From assembly GCF_014385435.1 (NCBI RefSeq), contig NZ_JACSUD010000001.1, positions 186,001 to 250,000 of the forward strand: 64,000 nucleotides of DNA. The letters are read 5' to 3'. How positions within the stretch are numbered: the stretch's first letter is position 1; every line of letters begins with the position of its first letter. The stretch is from Alloprevotella sp. Lung230 (GTDB taxonomy: Bacteria; Bacteroidota; Bacteroidia; Bacteroidales; Bacteroidaceae). Positions 25,752 through 37,110 of this stretch are shown here, in pieces. The translations under genes and the position numbers were made by a program. The notes below the pieces were generated by a model, which ran no database searches, was not told the DNA's origin, and saw nothing but the letters and a program-made list of their open reading frames with translations.

Positions 25752-27362
25752 CTATTCCCACTCAATGGTTGAAGGTGGCTTGGAGGAAATGTCGTAACAA
25801 ACGCGGTTGACACCCCGCACGTGGTTGATGATATCGTTGCTCACCTTGGCCATGAAGTCGTAGGGAAGATGTGCCCAGTCGGCTGTCATAGCATCGGTCG
25901 AAGTGACGGCACGGAGGGCCACGGCCTTCTCATAGGTGCGCTCATCGCCCATCACGCCGACACTCTTCACGGGGAGGAGCATCACGCCGGCCTGCCAAAT
26001 CTGGTCGTAGAGCGAAACCTCGATTTCGCCCTCTTGGGGAGCATCGTTGGGCACACCGGCCGCCAAAAGGCGACGTGCTTCCACCACGTCCATCTTGACT
26101 TTGTAGTCGCGCAAGCCGCGGATGAAGATGTCGTCGGCATCCTGCAACACGCGCACCTTTTCGGGCGTGATGTCGCCCAGAATGCGCACGGCCAATCCGG
26201 GGCCGGGGAAGGGGTGACGATTCATCAGGTGTTCGGGCATACCCATCTGACGCCCCACGCGGCGCACTTCGTCTTTGAAGAGCCATTGGAGGGGTTCACA
26301 GATTTTCAGGTGCATCTTTTCAGGAAGACCGCCCACATTGTGGTGGCTTTTGATGACCTTGCCCGTGATGTTGAGACTCTCAATGCGGTCGGGATAGATG
26401 GTGCCTTGGGCGAGCCATTTAGCATCGGTGATTTTCATCGCTTCGGCATTGAAGACGTCGATGAAACCTGCACCGATGATTTTGCGCTTCTGTTCGGGCT
26501 CTTCCACTCCTGCCAGTTCTCGGAAGAACTTCTCGCTCGCATCCACTCCAATGACATTCAGGCCGAGGCATTTGTAGTCATCCATCACGCTTTGGAACTC
26601 ATTCTTACGGAGCATGCCGTGGTCGACAAAGATGCAAGTAAGGCGGTCGCCGATGGCCTTGTTGAGCAGCACGGCCGCCACCGAGGAGTCTACGCCGCCC
26701 GAGAGGCCGAGAATGACGCGGTCGTTGCCGAGCTGGGCTTTGAGTTCGGCCACAGTGGTGTCGACAAAGGAAGCGGCACTCCAATCCTGGCGGCTGCCGC
26801 AGATGTCGACCACGAAGTTGCGCAGCAGTTGCGACCCTTGGAGCGAATGGAACACTTCGGGGTGGAACTGCACGCCCCAGAGCGGTTCGCCTTCGGCTTG
26901 ATAAGCGGCATATTTCACCTTTTCGGTCGAAGCGATGCAACGGAAGTGATCAGGGATGGCGGTGATGGTGTCGCCATGGCTCATCCACACCTGTGAGTTC
27001 GCATGAAAACCTTTGAAAAGGGGATTGTCGAACTCGATGGTCGTGAGGTTGGCACGTCCATATTCGCGAGTAGCTGCCGGCTCCACCTTTCCGCCATAGA
27101 TGTGCGACATGTACTGCGCACCATAGCAAATGCCCAAAATGGGGAGGCGGTGGCGGATGCCTTCCAGTTCGACCTTGAAAGCCTCAGGGTCGTAGACGGA
27201 GAAGGGCGATCCCGAGAGGATGACCCCAATGACAGAAGGGTCGTCGTGCGGGAACTTGTTGTACGGCAGGATTTCGCAGAACGTGTCCAACTCACGGACG
27301 CGGCGGCCGATGAGTTGCGTGGTTTGCGAACCGAAATCGAGGATGATGATTTTCTGTTGCAT
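25752..27362 (-). CDS. guaA: GMP synthase (glutamine-hydrolysing)
   Basis: The enzyme aminates XMP to GMP with glutamine and ATP. The 536-residue product has a class I glutamine amidotransferase domain ([29 protein letters not shown] with the nucleophilic Cys, GVQFHPEV with the catalytic His) and an ATP pyrophosphatase domain with the P-loop [16 protein letters not shown]. It ends with the dimerisation domain, [20 protein letters not shown], the conserved GuaA C-terminus. The ATG at 27362 ([11 protein letters not shown]) is the family start; the 21 codons open upstream cross the hairpin leader. It lies 79 nt downstream of mscL on the same strand, but a terminator intervenes. Confidence 0.97.
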   Translation of the reverse strand: MQQKIIILDFGSQTTQLIGRRVRELDTFCEILPYNKFPHDDPSVIGVILSGSPFSVYDPEAFKVELEGIRHRLPILGICYGAQYMSHIYGGKVEPAATREYGRANLTTIEFDNPLFKGFHANSQVWMSHGDTITAIPDHFRCIASTEKVKYAAYQAEGEPLWGVQFHPEVFHSLQGSQLLRNFVVDICGSRQDWSAASFVDTTVAELKAQLGNDRVILGLSGGVDSSVAAVLLNKAIGDRLTCIFVDHGMLRKNEFQSVMDDYKCLGLNVIGVDASEKFFRELAGVEEPEQKRKIIGAGFIDVFNAEAMKITDAKWLAQGTIYPDRIESLNITGKVIKSHHNVGGLPEKMHLKICEPLQWLFKDEVRRVGRQMGMPEHLMNRHPFPGPGLAVRILGDITPEKVRVLQDADDIFIRGLRDYKVKMDVVEARRLLAAGVPNDAPQEGEIEVSLYDQIWQAGVMLLPVKSVGVMGDERTYEKAVALRAVTSTDAMTADWAHLPYDFMAKVSNDIINHVRGVNRVCYDISSKPPSTIEWE

Positions 27363-27390
27363 CGAAGGAAGAAGTAAAATGGAAATAAAA

Positions 27391-27426
27391 TGTGACGCGA
27401 AGATAAAACATTTTCTTCGCGTCACA
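27391..27426 (-). terminator. mscL terminator overlapping a likely guaA promoter
   Basis: A perfect 12-bp stem (TGTGACGCGAAG at 27391-27402 with 27415-27426) has a 12-nt A/T-rich loop and is followed on the minus strand by TTTTATTTCC. The descending arm also contains TATCTTCG, close to a -7 box, 37 nt before the guaA ATG, so one sequence may both end mscL transcripts and start guaA transcripts. Confidence 0.65.
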
Positions 27427-27441
27427 AAGTTTTCGAGATGA

Positions 27442-27858
27442 TTATTGCTGTCGCTTCAGCAAATCGCGGATTTCAGTCAGCAACTCCTCTTGCGTAGGTC
27501 CGGCAGGTGTAGCAGGCTTTTCCTCGACAGGCCTCTCCCGTTTGAGGCGCATGATGGTGCGCACCAACAAGAAGACGCAGAAAGCAATGATGAAGAAGTT
27601 GAACACCGTTTGGATGAAGTTGCCATAGTTGATGGTCACGGCCGTTTGCCCTTCGATGAAAGCCGGGAGTTCGATTTTTAGTTCCTTGAAATCGACCCCG
27701 CCGATGAGCCATCCGATGGGTGGCATAATCAGATCTTCGACAATGGAGGTCACAATTTTGCCAAACGCTCCACCAATGATAACACCGACCGCCATGTCAA
27801 TGGCATTGCCCTTGACAGCGAAGTCTTTGAATTCTTGTAAAAATGTAGATTTAGTCAC
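27442..27858 (-). CDS. mscL: Large-conductance mechanosensitive channel
   Basis: The inner-membrane channel opens under membrane tension to release solutes in osmotic downshock. The 138-residue product fits the family length: cytoplasmic N-terminus [31 protein letters not shown] (first helix, with the pore-lining Gly/Ala pattern), [12 protein letters not shown], the periplasmic loop, the second helix [17 protein letters not shown] and a charged C-terminal helix ([15 protein letters not shown]). Its promoter at 27890-27897 is back to back with that of gapA. Confidence 0.96.
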   Translation of the reverse strand: MTKSTFLQEFKDFAVKGNAIDMAVGVIIGGAFGKIVTSIVEDLIMPPIGWLIGGVDFKELKIELPAFIEGQTAVTINYGNFIQTVFNFFIIAFCVFLLVRTIMRLKRERPVEEKPATPAGPTQEELLTEIRDLLKRQQ

Positions 27859-27889
27859 TTTTCAATTTATTTTTTGTGGGGAAACACTG

Positions 27890-27897
27890 CAAATATA
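27890..27897 (-). promoter_or_regulatory. -7 box of mscL
   Basis: TATATTTG on the minus strand, 32 nt before the mscL ATG, and only 12 bp from the opposing gapA -7 box. Confidence 0.65.
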
Positions 27898-27909
27898 AAA
27901 AACTTTTCG

Positions 27910-27917
27910 TACTTTTG
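27910..27917 (+). promoter_or_regulatory. -7 box of gapA
   Basis: TACTTTTG, about 105 nt before the gapA ATG at 28022. Confidence 0.65.
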
Positions 27918-28009
27918 CCACATCAAAAAGGGGAAAAGTGGTGTTCGCTCCATCGTCTCCTCTCTTTTTGCTAAATCAACAAGTGTTTTACTCACAATAA
28001 CTTCAATAA

Positions 28010-29032
<1,023 letters not shown>

Positions 29033-29060
29033 TTTTTCGACAGCCTACCCCCATCTAACC

Positions 29061-29100
29061 ACGGCCACGTTATGTTTTGCACATAGCGTGGCCGTTTTTT
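29061..29100 (+). terminator. Terminator of gapA
   Basis: ACGGCCACG and CGTGGCCGT pair, with an inner TATGT/ACATA extension across one mismatch, and are followed by six T (29095-29100). Confidence 0.92.
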
Positions 29101-29112
29101 CATAGACAATCG

Positions 29113-29142
29113 TTGTCTTTTGACGGAAATTCAGTAACTTTG
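29113..29142 (+). promoter_or_regulatory. Promoter of valS
   Basis: TTG (29113-29115), a 19-nt spacer and TAACTTTG (29135-29142), 78 nt before the ATG at 29221. Confidence 0.75.
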
Positions 29143-29220
29143 CAGTCCTTATTTATGGCGTGATTGCCGGAAAATCTTATTGACGGCACTCTCGCCACTC
29201 CATCACCTTCTTTCCCGATT

Positions 29221-31908
29221 ATGGAATTAGCTACAAAATACGCCCCCGAAGCTGTGGAGGGCAAATGGTACAACTATTGGTTGAACCACAAACTTTTCAG
29301 TTCAAAACCCGATAGCCGCGAGCCTTATACCATCGTGATTCCGCCCCCTAATGTGACGGGAGTGCTCCACATGGGCCACATGCTCAACAACACCATTCAA
29401 GACATTCTTGTACGCCGCGCACGGATGGAAGGTAAAAACGCCTGCTGGGTGCCCGGCACCGACCACGCCTCGATTGCCACAGAGGCCAAAGTGGTGAACA
29501 AACTGGCACAGCAAGGCATCCGCAAGATGGATCTCACCCGCGAGGAGTTCTTGAAGCACGCGTGGGAATGGACGGAAGAGCACGGCGGTATCATCCTCAA
29601 GCAGCTTCGCCGGCTGGGCGCATCGTGCGACTGGGATCGCACGGCCTTCACCATGGACGAAACGCGTTCCAAGAGCGTGCTCAAGGTGTTTGTAGACCTC
29701 TATAACAAAGGGCTCATCTATCGTGGACTGCGCATGGTCAACTGGGACCCCAAAGCCCAAACGGCCCTCTCCAACGAGGAAGTCATTTATCGTGAAGAGA
29801 AGAGCAAACTCTACTACCTGAAATACTACGTTGCCGAAGACACCGGTGCAACCACGGGAGTGGAAGGCGAGGTGATTCACCAAGATGCCAAAGGACGCTA
29901 TGCCGTCGTGGCCACCACACGTCCTGAAACCATCATGGGCGATACCGCGATGTGCATCAATCCCAAAGACCCCAAAAACGGTTGGTTGAAGGGACAGAAA
30001 GTGATAGTCCCCCTCGTAGGACGTGTGGTTCCTGTTATCGAAGACCGATACGTAGACATTGAGTTTGGAACGGGCTGTTTGAAAGTAACGCCAGCTCACG
30101 ATGTCAACGACTACAATTTGGGCAGAACACACAACCTCGAAACCATCGACATCTTCAATGCCAATGGCACGCTGTCAGAGGCGGCTGGTATGTATGTGGG
30201 ACAAGACCGCATGGAAGTGCGCAAACAGATTGCCATCGACCTCGAAGCCGCCGGTCTGCTCGAAAAAGTTGAAGACTACGACAACAAAGTGGGCTATTCA
30301 GAGCGAAATGCCGATACCGCCGTTGAGCCTCGTCTCTGCATGCAGTGGTATCTCTCGATGCAGCACTTTGCCGACATTGCGCTCCCTCCCGTGATGAACG
30401 ACGAACTCAAATTCTACCCGGCCAAATACAAGAACACCTACAACAACTGGCTCAGCAACATCCAAGATTGGTGCATCAGCCGACAACTTTGGTGGGGACA
30501 CCGCATTCCGGCCTACTACCTCAGCGCTCCCAACGCCGAAGTGGAAGAATTTGTCGTGGCTGAAACTGCCGAAGAAGCTCTTCGTTTAGCCAAAGAAAAG
30601 ACGGGCAACGACAACCTGACCCTTGCCGACCTCCGACAAGACGAAGCCGCGCTCGACACTTGGTTCTCTTCGTGGCTCTGGCCGATTTCTCTTTTTGACG
30701 GCATCAACCATCCCGACAGCGAAGAGTTGGCCTACTACTACCCCACTTCCGACCTCGTAACGGGTCCCGACATTATTTTCTTCTGGGTGGCACGTATGAT
30801 TATGGCCGGCTACGAGTACACCGGCAAGATGCCTTTCCGCAACGTCTACTTCACGGGAATTGTGCGTGACAAACTGGGTCGTAAGATGTCAAAGTCGCTC
30901 GGAAACTCTCCCGATCCCCTCGACCTCATCGACAAGTTCGGTGCCGACGGCGTGCGTATGGGTATGATGCTTTCTGCACCTGCCGGCAACGACATCCTTT
31001 TTGACGAAAGCCTGTGCGAACAAGGTCGCAACTTCTGCAACAAGATTTGGAATGCTTTCCGCTTGGTGCAAGGTTGGGAGGTGAGCGACACCCTTGCGCA
31101 ACCCGAGACCTCGCGCCTCGCCATTGAGTGGTTTGGCGCACAACTTCGCAAGAGTGCAGCCGAAATGGCCGACCTCTTCTCCAAATATCGTTTGTCGGAA
31201 GCCCTGATGGAAGTGTATCGTCTGTTCTGGGATGAGTTCTCATCGTGGTATCTCGAAATGGTGAAGCCCGCCTATCAGCAGCCTATCGACCGCACCAGCT
31301 ATGCCGCTACGATTGGTTTCTTCAACGACCTGCTCCACCTACTTCATCCTTTCATGCCCTTCATCTCCGAAGAACTCTGGCAGCACATCGAAGAGCGTAA
31401 AGAAGGCGAAAGCATCATGGTGTCGCCTCAAGACATCGCTGCACCTCGCTCCGAAGATGCCGCCCTCATCGCCGACATTGAGCGAGTGAAAGGGATTGTA
31501 ACGGGTGTTCGTGCGGCTCGTGCGCAGAAGAACATTTCTCCCCGCGAAGCCCTGCCTCTGACCATCGTAGGCGAAAATGAACTCTCAGCCTACGACACCT
31601 TGGTGAAGAAGATGGCGACAATTAGCGAAATCGCGACGGCCACAGAAGCCAACGGAGCCGGCTACTCCACTTTCTTGGTGGGCACCACTCAATATGCTCT
31701 CTACTTAGGCGATGTCGTTGACCTCGAAGCTGAAAAGGAAGCCGCACGTGCCGAACTCGATCACCTGCGCAAGTTCCTCAAAAGCATCCAGGGCAAACTG
31801 GCCAACGAGCGCTTTGTGAGCGGTGCACCGGAATCCGTAGTCGCCATGGAGCGCAAAAAGGAAGCCGACACCTTGGCTAAAATTGCAGCCCTCGAAGCCA
31901 AACTCTAA
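29221..31908 (+). CDS. valS: Valine--tRNA ligase
   Basis: This class I synthetase charges tRNA-Val. The 895-residue product has the HIGH-type motif in [21 protein letters not shown], the editing (CP1) domain ([19 protein letters not shown]), the KMSKS motif in [15 protein letters not shown], an anticodon-binding domain ([15 protein letters not shown]) and a C-terminal coiled coil ([26 protein letters not shown]). All are family hallmarks at normal length. The ATG at 29221 ([17 protein letters not shown]) is used; an upstream TTG at 29164 would add 19 residues without family similarity. Confidence 0.97.
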   Translation: MELATKYAPEAVEGKWYNYWLNHKLFSSKPDSREPYTIVIPPPNVTGVLHMGHMLNNTIQDILVRRARMEGKNACWVPGTDHASIATEAKVVNKLAQQGIRKMDLTREEFLKHAWEWTEEHGGIILKQLRRLGASCDWDRTAFTMDETRSKSVLKVFVDLYNKGLIYRGLRMVNWDPKAQTALSNEEVIYREEKSKLYYLKYYVAEDTGATTGVEGEVIHQDAKGRYAVVATTRPETIMGDTAMCINPKDPKNGWLKGQKVIVPLVGRVVPVIEDRYVDIEFGTGCLKVTPAHDVNDYNLGRTHNLETIDIFNANGTLSEAAGMYVGQDRMEVRKQIAIDLEAAGLLEKVEDYDNKVGYSERNADTAVEPRLCMQWYLSMQHFADIALPPVMNDELKFYPAKYKNTYNNWLSNIQDWCISRQLWWGHRIPAYYLSAPNAEVEEFVVAETAEEALRLAKEKTGNDNLTLADLRQDEAALDTWFSSWLWPISLFDGINHPDSEELAYYYPTSDLVTGPDIIFFWVARMIMAGYEYTGKMPFRNVYFTGIVRDKLGRKMSKSLGNSPDPLDLIDKFGADGVRMGMMLSAPAGNDILFDESLCEQGRNFCNKIWNAFRLVQGWEVSDTLAQPETSRLAIEWFGAQLRKSAAEMADLFSKYRLSEALMEVYRLFWDEFSSWYLEMVKPAYQQPIDRTSYAATIGFFNDLLHLLHPFMPFISEELWQHIEERKEGESIMVSPQDIAAPRSEDAALIADIERVKGIVTGVRAARAQKNISPREALPLTIVGENELSAYDTLVKKMATISEIATATEANGAGYSTFLVGTTQYALYLGDVVDLEAEKEAARAELDHLRKFLKSIQGKLANERFVSGAPESVVAMERKKEADTLAKIAALEAKL

Positions 31909-32059
31909 CTTCATCCGGCCTGTTCTTCAACCTTCTTTTTGAGAGAAAGAGGACTCAATTCGTACGCTTTTCAGTCCATAGCCCCATCAAAAAGCGGTTC
32001 AAAGCCGGAGAAGCAGTGACTTTTCTCTATTAAGAATTTTCTATTTCGCAAAAATAGTG

Positions 32060-32067
32060 TAACTTTG
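32060..32067 (+). promoter_or_regulatory. -7 box of the yceD-rpmF transcript
   Basis: TAACTTTG ends only 8 nt before the ATG at 32076, implying a nearly leaderless mRNA. Confidence 0.6.
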
Positions 32068-32075
32068 CAGTCGAT

Positions 32076-32555
32076 ATGTCCACGAACGACAGCCCTATTG
32101 TCAATCTTCGCCAAGTAGAGCGCGAGGATGCGCGTCTGCTTTTTCATCTGGATGATGCTTTCTTCGAGGCGTTAGACCAAGATGAAATTCTCGGTGGGTC
32201 GATAGAAGTCGAAGCCCTCGTGCGCTTCGGTGCAGCCGACACTTTTACTTTCTCTTACGCCCTCTCGGGGCGGGTGTCTGTCCCTTGCGACCGCTGTCTC
32301 GACCCGGTTTCGCTCCCCATCGAAGTGAAAGACCGCGTGAAAGTGGCTTATCGCGACAACGACGAAGCTATTGATGCCGACCTAACCGTCATTCCCTACT
32401 CTCAGCTCAATTATGACATGGCGTGGGACATCTACGAGCTAATCCTGCTCAATCTCCCGCTCCGGCGCATCCATTCCGAAGGCGAATGCAATGCCGACAT
32501 GTTGAGCCGCTTCTCCATAGAGGAGGATTCCGACAGCGGTGAGTTCGATGCTTGA
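32076..32555 (+). CDS. YceD/DUF177 family protein
   Basis: The 159-residue product carries the DUF177 core: FSYALSGRVSVPCDRCLDPVSLPIEV with the CxxC-like pair, then YSQLNYDMAWDIYELILLNLPLRRIH. Members are usually encoded just before rpmF and are tied to 23S rRNA maturation or ribosome assembly in other bacteria and in plastids. Here rpmF follows after 118 nt on the same strand with no promoter visible between, supporting co-expression. The start ATG directly follows a -7 box. Confidence 0.88.
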   Translation: MSTNDSPIVNLRQVEREDARLLFHLDDAFFEALDQDEILGGSIEVEALVRFGAADTFTFSYALSGRVSVPCDRCLDPVSLPIEVKDRVKVAYRDNDEAIDADLTVIPYSQLNYDMAWDIYELILLNLPLRRIHSEGECNADMLSRFSIEEDSDSGEFDA

Positions 32556-32673
32556 ACAGGCTGGTGTGCAGCCCCTTTATTAGTTCCGGGGCATAGTTGG
32601 CACCTTTTGATGCGCGCTCCTGTTCGATAGTTCCCTCTCCTTATAAAGAATAACTCAAAAATAAGATAAAACA

Positions 32674-32862
32674 ATGGCACATCCTAAAAGAAGACAGTCA
32701 AAGACTCGTACCCTCAAGCGTCGCACCCATGACAAGGCCGTAGCTCCTACGCTCGCCAAATGCTCCAACTGCGGTGCTTTCCACATCTACCACACCGTAT
32801 GCCCCACTTGCGGCAACTATCGTGGTAAACTCGCTATCGTAAAAGAAGAAGTGGGCGAGTAA
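32674..32862 (+). CDS. rpmF: 50S ribosomal protein L32
   Basis: The 62-residue product begins MAHPKRRQSKTRTLKRRTHDKA and has four cysteines in CSNCGAFH...CPTCGNY, the zinc-ribbon form of L32. The organism therefore uses the zinc-binding version here; no paralogue is visible in the window. It is the second gene of the yceD-rpmF unit. Confidence 0.97.
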   Translation: MAHPKRRQSKTRTLKRRTHDKAVAPTLAKCSNCGAFHIYHTVCPTCGNYRGKLAIVKEEVGE

Positions 32863-32882
32863 TCCAAATTTCCCATAGATAC

Positions 32883-32928
32883 TGCGATTTCGAGCCATCA
32901 CCGATGGCTGGAAGTCGCATTATCTTTA
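32883..32928 (+). terminator. Hairpin after rpmF
   Basis: TGCGATTTC pairs with GAAGTCGCA (one G-U), enclosing AGCCATC/GATGGCT with a short loop, and is followed by TTATCTTTA. It lies 20 nt after the rpmF stop and would reduce readthrough into fabH. Confidence 0.6.
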
Positions 32929-33106
32929 TGGGCAGGTGCCCCAGCTCCTCCCAGGGTCAATCCCGGGTACCCGCAACTACATCAGGCAGAAAGATTGAAC
33001 GAACCGGCAAAGCCTCTTGGCCAACTTCTGCGGTTCGCGCATTAGCTCTTATTCGTGATGTAGAGACAAAACGCCGGGCAATATCACTTTTTTTTCCGAA
33101 ACACCA

Positions 33107-34108
33107 ATGGAGAAAATCAATGCAGTAATCACCGGAGTGGGTGGTTACGTTCCTGAGTACGTCCTCAACAACGAAGAACTGTCGCGCATGGTAGACACCA
33201 ACGACGAGTGGATCATGACGCGCATCGGCATCAAAGAACGCCGCATTCTCAACGAAGAAGGCCTTGGCACCAGCTACATGGCTCGAAAAGCCGTCAAGCA
33301 GCTGCTCGAAAAGACGGGCACCGACCCCGAAGAAATCGAATGCCTCATCATGGCCACCACCACGCCCGACATGCCCATCCCCAGCACTGCGAGCATCGTG
33401 GTCGGACGCACCGGACTGAAAAACGCATTTTGCGTCGACCTCAACGCGGCCTGCTGTGGATTCCTTTATGCCATGGACATGGGCGCTTCCATGATACAAA
33501 GCGGTCGCTACAAGAAAATCATCGTTTGCGGTGGCGACAAGCTCTCCAGCATCGTCGACTACAATGACCGTGCCACCTGCCCCATCTTCGGCGACGGCGT
33601 AGGCGCAGTTTTGGTAGAAGGCACCACCGAAGACCTCGGTTGGAAAGACAGCTACCTCCGTGCCGACGGCAAGGGACTGCCCTATCTCTGCCTCAAAGGC
33701 GGCGGTTCTGCCTGCCCGGCCTCTTACTTCACCATCGACCACAACATGCACAAGATTCACCAGGAAGGCCGCACCGTCTACAAGTATGCCGTGACCTCCA
33801 TGAGCGACTCTTGCGCCTTGATTGCCGAACGCAACAACCTCAACAAGGACAACATCACTTGGGTGCTTCCCCACCAAGCCAATGTGCGCATCATCGAAGC
33901 AGTCGCCAACCGCCTCGAAATGCCGATGGACAAAGTAATGCTCAACATCCAACGCTACGGCAACACCTCTGCCGGCACCATTCCCCTCGCCCTTTGGGAC
34001 TACGAAAAGCAGCTCCGCAAAGGCGACAACATCATCCTCACCGCCTTTGGAGGAGGATTTACCTGGGGCGCAGCCTACATGAAATGGGGCTACGACGGCA
34101 ACAAATAA
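33107..34108 (+). CDS. fabH: 3-oxoacyl-[acyl-carrier-protein] synthase III
   Basis: KAS III condenses acetyl-CoA (or a branched acyl-CoA) with malonyl-ACP to start fatty-acid synthesis. The 333-residue product has the active-site Cys116 in [13 protein letters not shown], the His in [12 protein letters not shown] and the Asn in [10 protein letters not shown]. It lies downstream of rpmF as in many bacteria, but plsX, which usually sits between them, is absent; instead there is a 244-nt gap with secondary structure. A branched-chain primer would be normal for this phylum but cannot be read here. The ATG at 33107 starts the conserved N-terminus [17 protein letters not shown]. Confidence 0.96.
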   Translation: MEKINAVITGVGGYVPEYVLNNEELSRMVDTNDEWIMTRIGIKERRILNEEGLGTSYMARKAVKQLLEKTGTDPEEIECLIMATTTPDMPIPSTASIVVGRTGLKNAFCVDLNAACCGFLYAMDMGASMIQSGRYKKIIVCGGDKLSSIVDYNDRATCPIFGDGVGAVLVEGTTEDLGWKDSYLRADGKGLPYLCLKGGGSACPASYFTIDHNMHKIHQEGRTVYKYAVTSMSDSCALIAERNNLNKDNITWVLPHQANVRIIEAVANRLEMPMDKVMLNIQRYGNTSAGTIPLALWDYEKQLRKGDNIILTAFGGGFTWGAAYMKWGYDGNK

Positions 34109-34125
34109 ACGCCCCTCTTTCTTCA

Positions 34126-34170
34126 CAGCGGCCTTCGCTCCCCTATCGGCATCGAAGGCCGCTGTTTTTT
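34126..34170 (+). terminator. Terminator of fabH
   Basis: A perfect 12-bp stem (CAGCGGCCTTCG at 34126-34137 with 34153-34164) followed by six T, 18 nt after the fabH stop. Confidence 0.92.
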
Positions 34171-34201
34171 ATTTCCCCACCCTACAATTTCCGTAACTTC
34201 T

Positions 34202-35083
34202 ATGCACAAAGCCGGTTTCGTCAACATCGTCGGCAATCCCAACGTCGGTAAATCAACGCTCATGAATCTCCTCGTGGGCGAACGCATCTCCATCGCCACT
34301 TTCAAAGCGCAAACCACACGCCACCGCATCATGGGCATCATCAACACCGACGATGCGCAAATCGTGTTCTCCGACACCCCCGGTGTGCTCAAGCCCAGCT
34401 ACAAACTCCAAGAGTCTATGCTCGCCTTCTCCGAAGGTGCGCTTCAAGACGCCGATGTGCTGCTTTACGTTACCGATGTGGTGGAAAAGCCCGACAAAAA
34501 TGCCGAGTTCATCCAAAAGGTACAGCAACTCAACGTACCCATCCTCCTGCTCATCAACAAAATCGACCTCTCCAATCAGAGCGACCTTGAGCAACTCGTA
34601 TCCGCATGGCACGAGGTGCTGCCCACCGCCGAAATCTTTCCCATTTCCGCCCAGGCCAAGTTCAATGTAGACAACGTACTGCTCCGCATCAAAGAACTGC
34701 TTCCAGACTCTCCGCCCTATTTCGACAAAGACCAGTGGACGGACAAGCCCGCCCGCTTCTTCGTGACCGAAATCATGCGTGAAAAGATTCTCCTCTACTA
34801 CGACAAAGAAATCCCTTACGCAGTCGAAGTAGCCGTCGAAGAATTCAAGGAAAGCGAAAAGAACATCCACATCCGCACCATTATCTACGTAGAACGCGAC
34901 AGTCAAAAAGGCATCATCATCGGCCACAAAGGCGTTGCCCTCAAGAAGGTATCTACCGAAGCACGCAAAACCCTCGAAAAGTTCTTCCAAAAGAGCATCT
35001 ATCTCGAAGTCTATGTCAAGGTCGACAAAGATTGGCGGCAAAACGAAAAGCGCCTTGAGGCCTATGGCTATCGCTTAGACTGA
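34202..35083 (+). CDS. era: GTPase Era
   Basis: This essential GTPase binds 16S rRNA during 30S assembly. The 293-residue product has G1 GNPNVGKSTLMN, the switch I Thr region, G3 DTPGVLKPSY, G4 NKIDLSN and a C-terminal KH domain (ERDSQKGIIIGHKGVALKKVSTEARKTLEKFF, then VKVDKDWRQNEKRLEAYGY). The length is normal. The ATG at 34202 is about 30 nt after the fabH terminator; no clear promoter box was found. The der gene that often follows era in Bacteroidales is not next to it here. Confidence 0.97.
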   Translation: MHKAGFVNIVGNPNVGKSTLMNLLVGERISIATFKAQTTRHRIMGIINTDDAQIVFSDTPGVLKPSYKLQESMLAFSEGALQDADVLLYVTDVVEKPDKNAEFIQKVQQLNVPILLLINKIDLSNQSDLEQLVSAWHEVLPTAEIFPISAQAKFNVDNVLLRIKELLPDSPPYFDKDQWTDKPARFFVTEIMREKILLYYDKEIPYAVEVAVEEFKESEKNIHIRTIIYVERDSQKGIIIGHKGVALKKVSTEARKTLEKFFQKSIYLEVYVKVDKDWRQNEKRLEAYGYRLD

Positions 35084-35193
35084 ACCATTTTCCCCTTTAT
35101 CCCCTCCGCACTTGCTGCATCTACGATAAGTGGGAGTGGGACATTTCATTGGCAAAGCATTTTTTATTACCCTTATATCTTACCTTTTATTTT

Positions 35194-37083
35194 ATGCCAA
35201 AGAAAACCTTACTCTTCTGGTTCTGCCTCTTGTTCTTCTACGGGGCAGCAGCACAGACCGCCCACTACAAATTGCAGGAAAAGGGCGGCAATCTACTCAT
35301 TCAAGAAGTAGAATCGGGCCTTTATCTTAACCTCTTCTTCTCCGGCGACCATCTCACGCTCTACAGCGGGACAGGCGATGCGTCGCAATGGAAATTGCTC
35401 AAGGCCGACAACCTCAGCGAGGTCAAGCAGCCCGTGCCTGATGCCGTCTATCTGCTACAAACACAGATGAACAGCCGCAAGGGGCAATTTGCCTACCTCG
35501 CGGACGACAAGGTGCTCAGCAAGGCAGAGCACGACAAGGCGTCTGAATTTGTGTTCGTCCGTACGGCAAAAGCCGATGTCTGGCAAATCCGGCACAAAGC
35601 CAGCGGCCGCTTTGCGCAAATGGGTACGCTCCACAAGCCCATCCTCTTTGCCGCCGATGGCGAAACGTCCACCACGCCCACCACACCCGGCGGAACGCTT
35701 GATCCGGCCAAAGTCTATCGCATCCGCTGGTCGCAAGCCGACAATCTCTTCATCAGCGAAAGGCAAGGCGGCGCCCTCGGCGTCGAGCCTAAGAGCCTCG
35801 CTGAGAAACAATACTGGAAGTTCATCCCCGTTGCCGGACAGACCAACACCTACACGGTGCAAAACACCGCTACCGGCCATTACATTCAGAGCTGCAACCT
35901 ACCCCCTTCCTCGGCCTCAAAAATCAGTGCGGGAGAAACGGCCGTCCCCTACTATGTGGCGCAAAACCCTCGCGCCCAGGTGGCCAACGGTTGGTATCTC
36001 TCTTCCACCGACTGCCCCAATTATGCCGACCCCGCCCAGTCGCCCCGTGCGCTCAACAAGGATGGCGCTTCCACCAGCGTCATCACGTGGATGGCCGGTC
36101 ATGCCAACAAGGGTTCCTACTGGTGGATTGAAGCCACCACCGATGAGTACGAGGCTCGCCCCTTCCTTCCGGGAAAACAACACAGTTATCTGCTCCTCCA
36201 CCACGGACAGGCGCTCGAAAGCGATGCCGAGGGACACACCACGTGGCAGGCGCTGAACGAACTGCGCCCTCAAACTTGGTGGTTCGATGGGGAAAGCAAC
36301 GCAGCCGGCGGCTACCGTATCGTCAGCCACCTCACAGGACTTCCGCTCAACGAGGGCGCGCGCTATCGTCTCCGCGAGGAAAACCTTCCCGGCGGCAACG
36401 GCAACTTCTCCTTTGTCGACACTCAGGGCAAAACATTGCATCTCGCCGGCGAACATCTCTTCTCCTTTCAGCGGGCACGCACATCCACCGCACGGCAACT
36501 GGGCATCTACAAGCTCCCTTGCGGAGCAAAAAACGGCCTCTATCTCCAGCACTTCAGCCTCGCCAAGAAGGATGCCGCTCCCGCCTTCACCTACTCCACC
36601 GAGACCAAAGGCACGCCCGGCGACTACTATGTCTCTCTCACCGGTCCTTCCGTTCCGGTGACGGCTCAAGAAGAGTGGCAACTCGCTTTCAGCCTCAACA
36701 AGCAGCCCAATGCCGAAACTCGCATCTTCCTCTATTTCGATTGGAATCAAGATGGGCTTTTTGAGCAAACCTACGAACTGGCCGGCGCGCGCGACATCAC
36801 ACATGCGCTCCTCATTCCACAGGGTCATCAGGAAGGCTTCTGTCGCTTCCGCCTGCGCATCACCGACAACGACCTCACCATGGCCGACGATGATGTGGAA
36901 GGAGAAATCGTAGACGGCACCTTCTCTTACACGCCCACCCCGACGCGCATTCTCCCTCCTCAGACTTCCGCACAAGGGCAGCACATCTATGACCTCCGAG
37001 GCATTCGTCACCCTGAGGCTCCTGAGGGCATTTTCATCGTCGATGGCACACTGCGTCTGCACCTCGGTAAGCCCTCGTTTTGA
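35194..37083 (+). CDS. Secreted ricin-like/GEVED-domain protein with T9SS-type C-terminus
   Basis: The 629-residue product starts with a signal peptide (MPKKTLLFWFCLLFFYGAAAQ). Two ricin-type beta-trefoil-like segments follow (for example VYRIRWSQADNLFISERQGGALGVEP...YTVQNTATGHYIQS). Near residues 500-590 is a GEVED-type segment (IFLYFDWNQDGLFEQTYELAG...RLRITDNDLTMADDDVEGEIVDGTFSY), and the C-terminus reads IYDLRGIRHPEAPEGIFIVDG, a T9SS sorting-domain signature. No catalytic site is recognised, so it may be a carbohydrate-binding surface protein. A sulfatase gene follows 27 nt downstream, so the two likely form an operon. Its 3' part from 36709 is duplicated at 47506-47880. The ATG at 35194 begins the signal peptide. 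Confidence 0.8.
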   Translation: MPKKTLLFWFCLLFFYGAAAQTAHYKLQEKGGNLLIQEVESGLYLNLFFSGDHLTLYSGTGDASQWKLLKADNLSEVKQPVPDAVYLLQTQMNSRKGQFAYLADDKVLSKAEHDKASEFVFVRTAKADVWQIRHKASGRFAQMGTLHKPILFAADGETSTTPTTPGGTLDPAKVYRIRWSQADNLFISERQGGALGVEPKSLAEKQYWKFIPVAGQTNTYTVQNTATGHYIQSCNLPPSSASKISAGETAVPYYVAQNPRAQVANGWYLSSTDCPNYADPAQSPRALNKDGASTSVITWMAGHANKGSYWWIEATTDEYEARPFLPGKQHSYLLLHHGQALESDAEGHTTWQALNELRPQTWWFDGESNAAGGYRIVSHLTGLPLNEGARYRLREENLPGGNGNFSFVDTQGKTLHLAGEHLFSFQRARTSTARQLGIYKLPCGAKNGLYLQHFSLAKKDAAPAFTYSTETKGTPGDYYVSLTGPSVPVTAQEEWQLAFSLNKQPNAETRIFLYFDWNQDGLFEQTYELAGARDITHALLIPQGHQEGFCRFRLRITDNDLTMADDDVEGEIVDGTFSYTPTPTRILPPQTSAQGQHIYDLRGIRHPEAPEGIFIVDGTLRLHLGKPSF

Positions 37084-37110
37084 ACACCTACTTATTTAAT
37101 ACCTCTCTCC

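Noticed and set aside
25581-25772. 63-codon open frame between PBP1A and guaA
   Set aside because: It reads through the guaA terminator into antisense guaA and lacks a promoter or ribosome-binding context.
25821-26996. 391-codon plus-strand open frame across guaA
   Set aside because: Antisense shadow of guaA in GC-rich sequence; no domain or start signal.
32904-33128. 74-codon open frame between rpmF and fabH
   Set aside because: It overlaps structured intergenic sequence and the fabH start, with no similarity seen.
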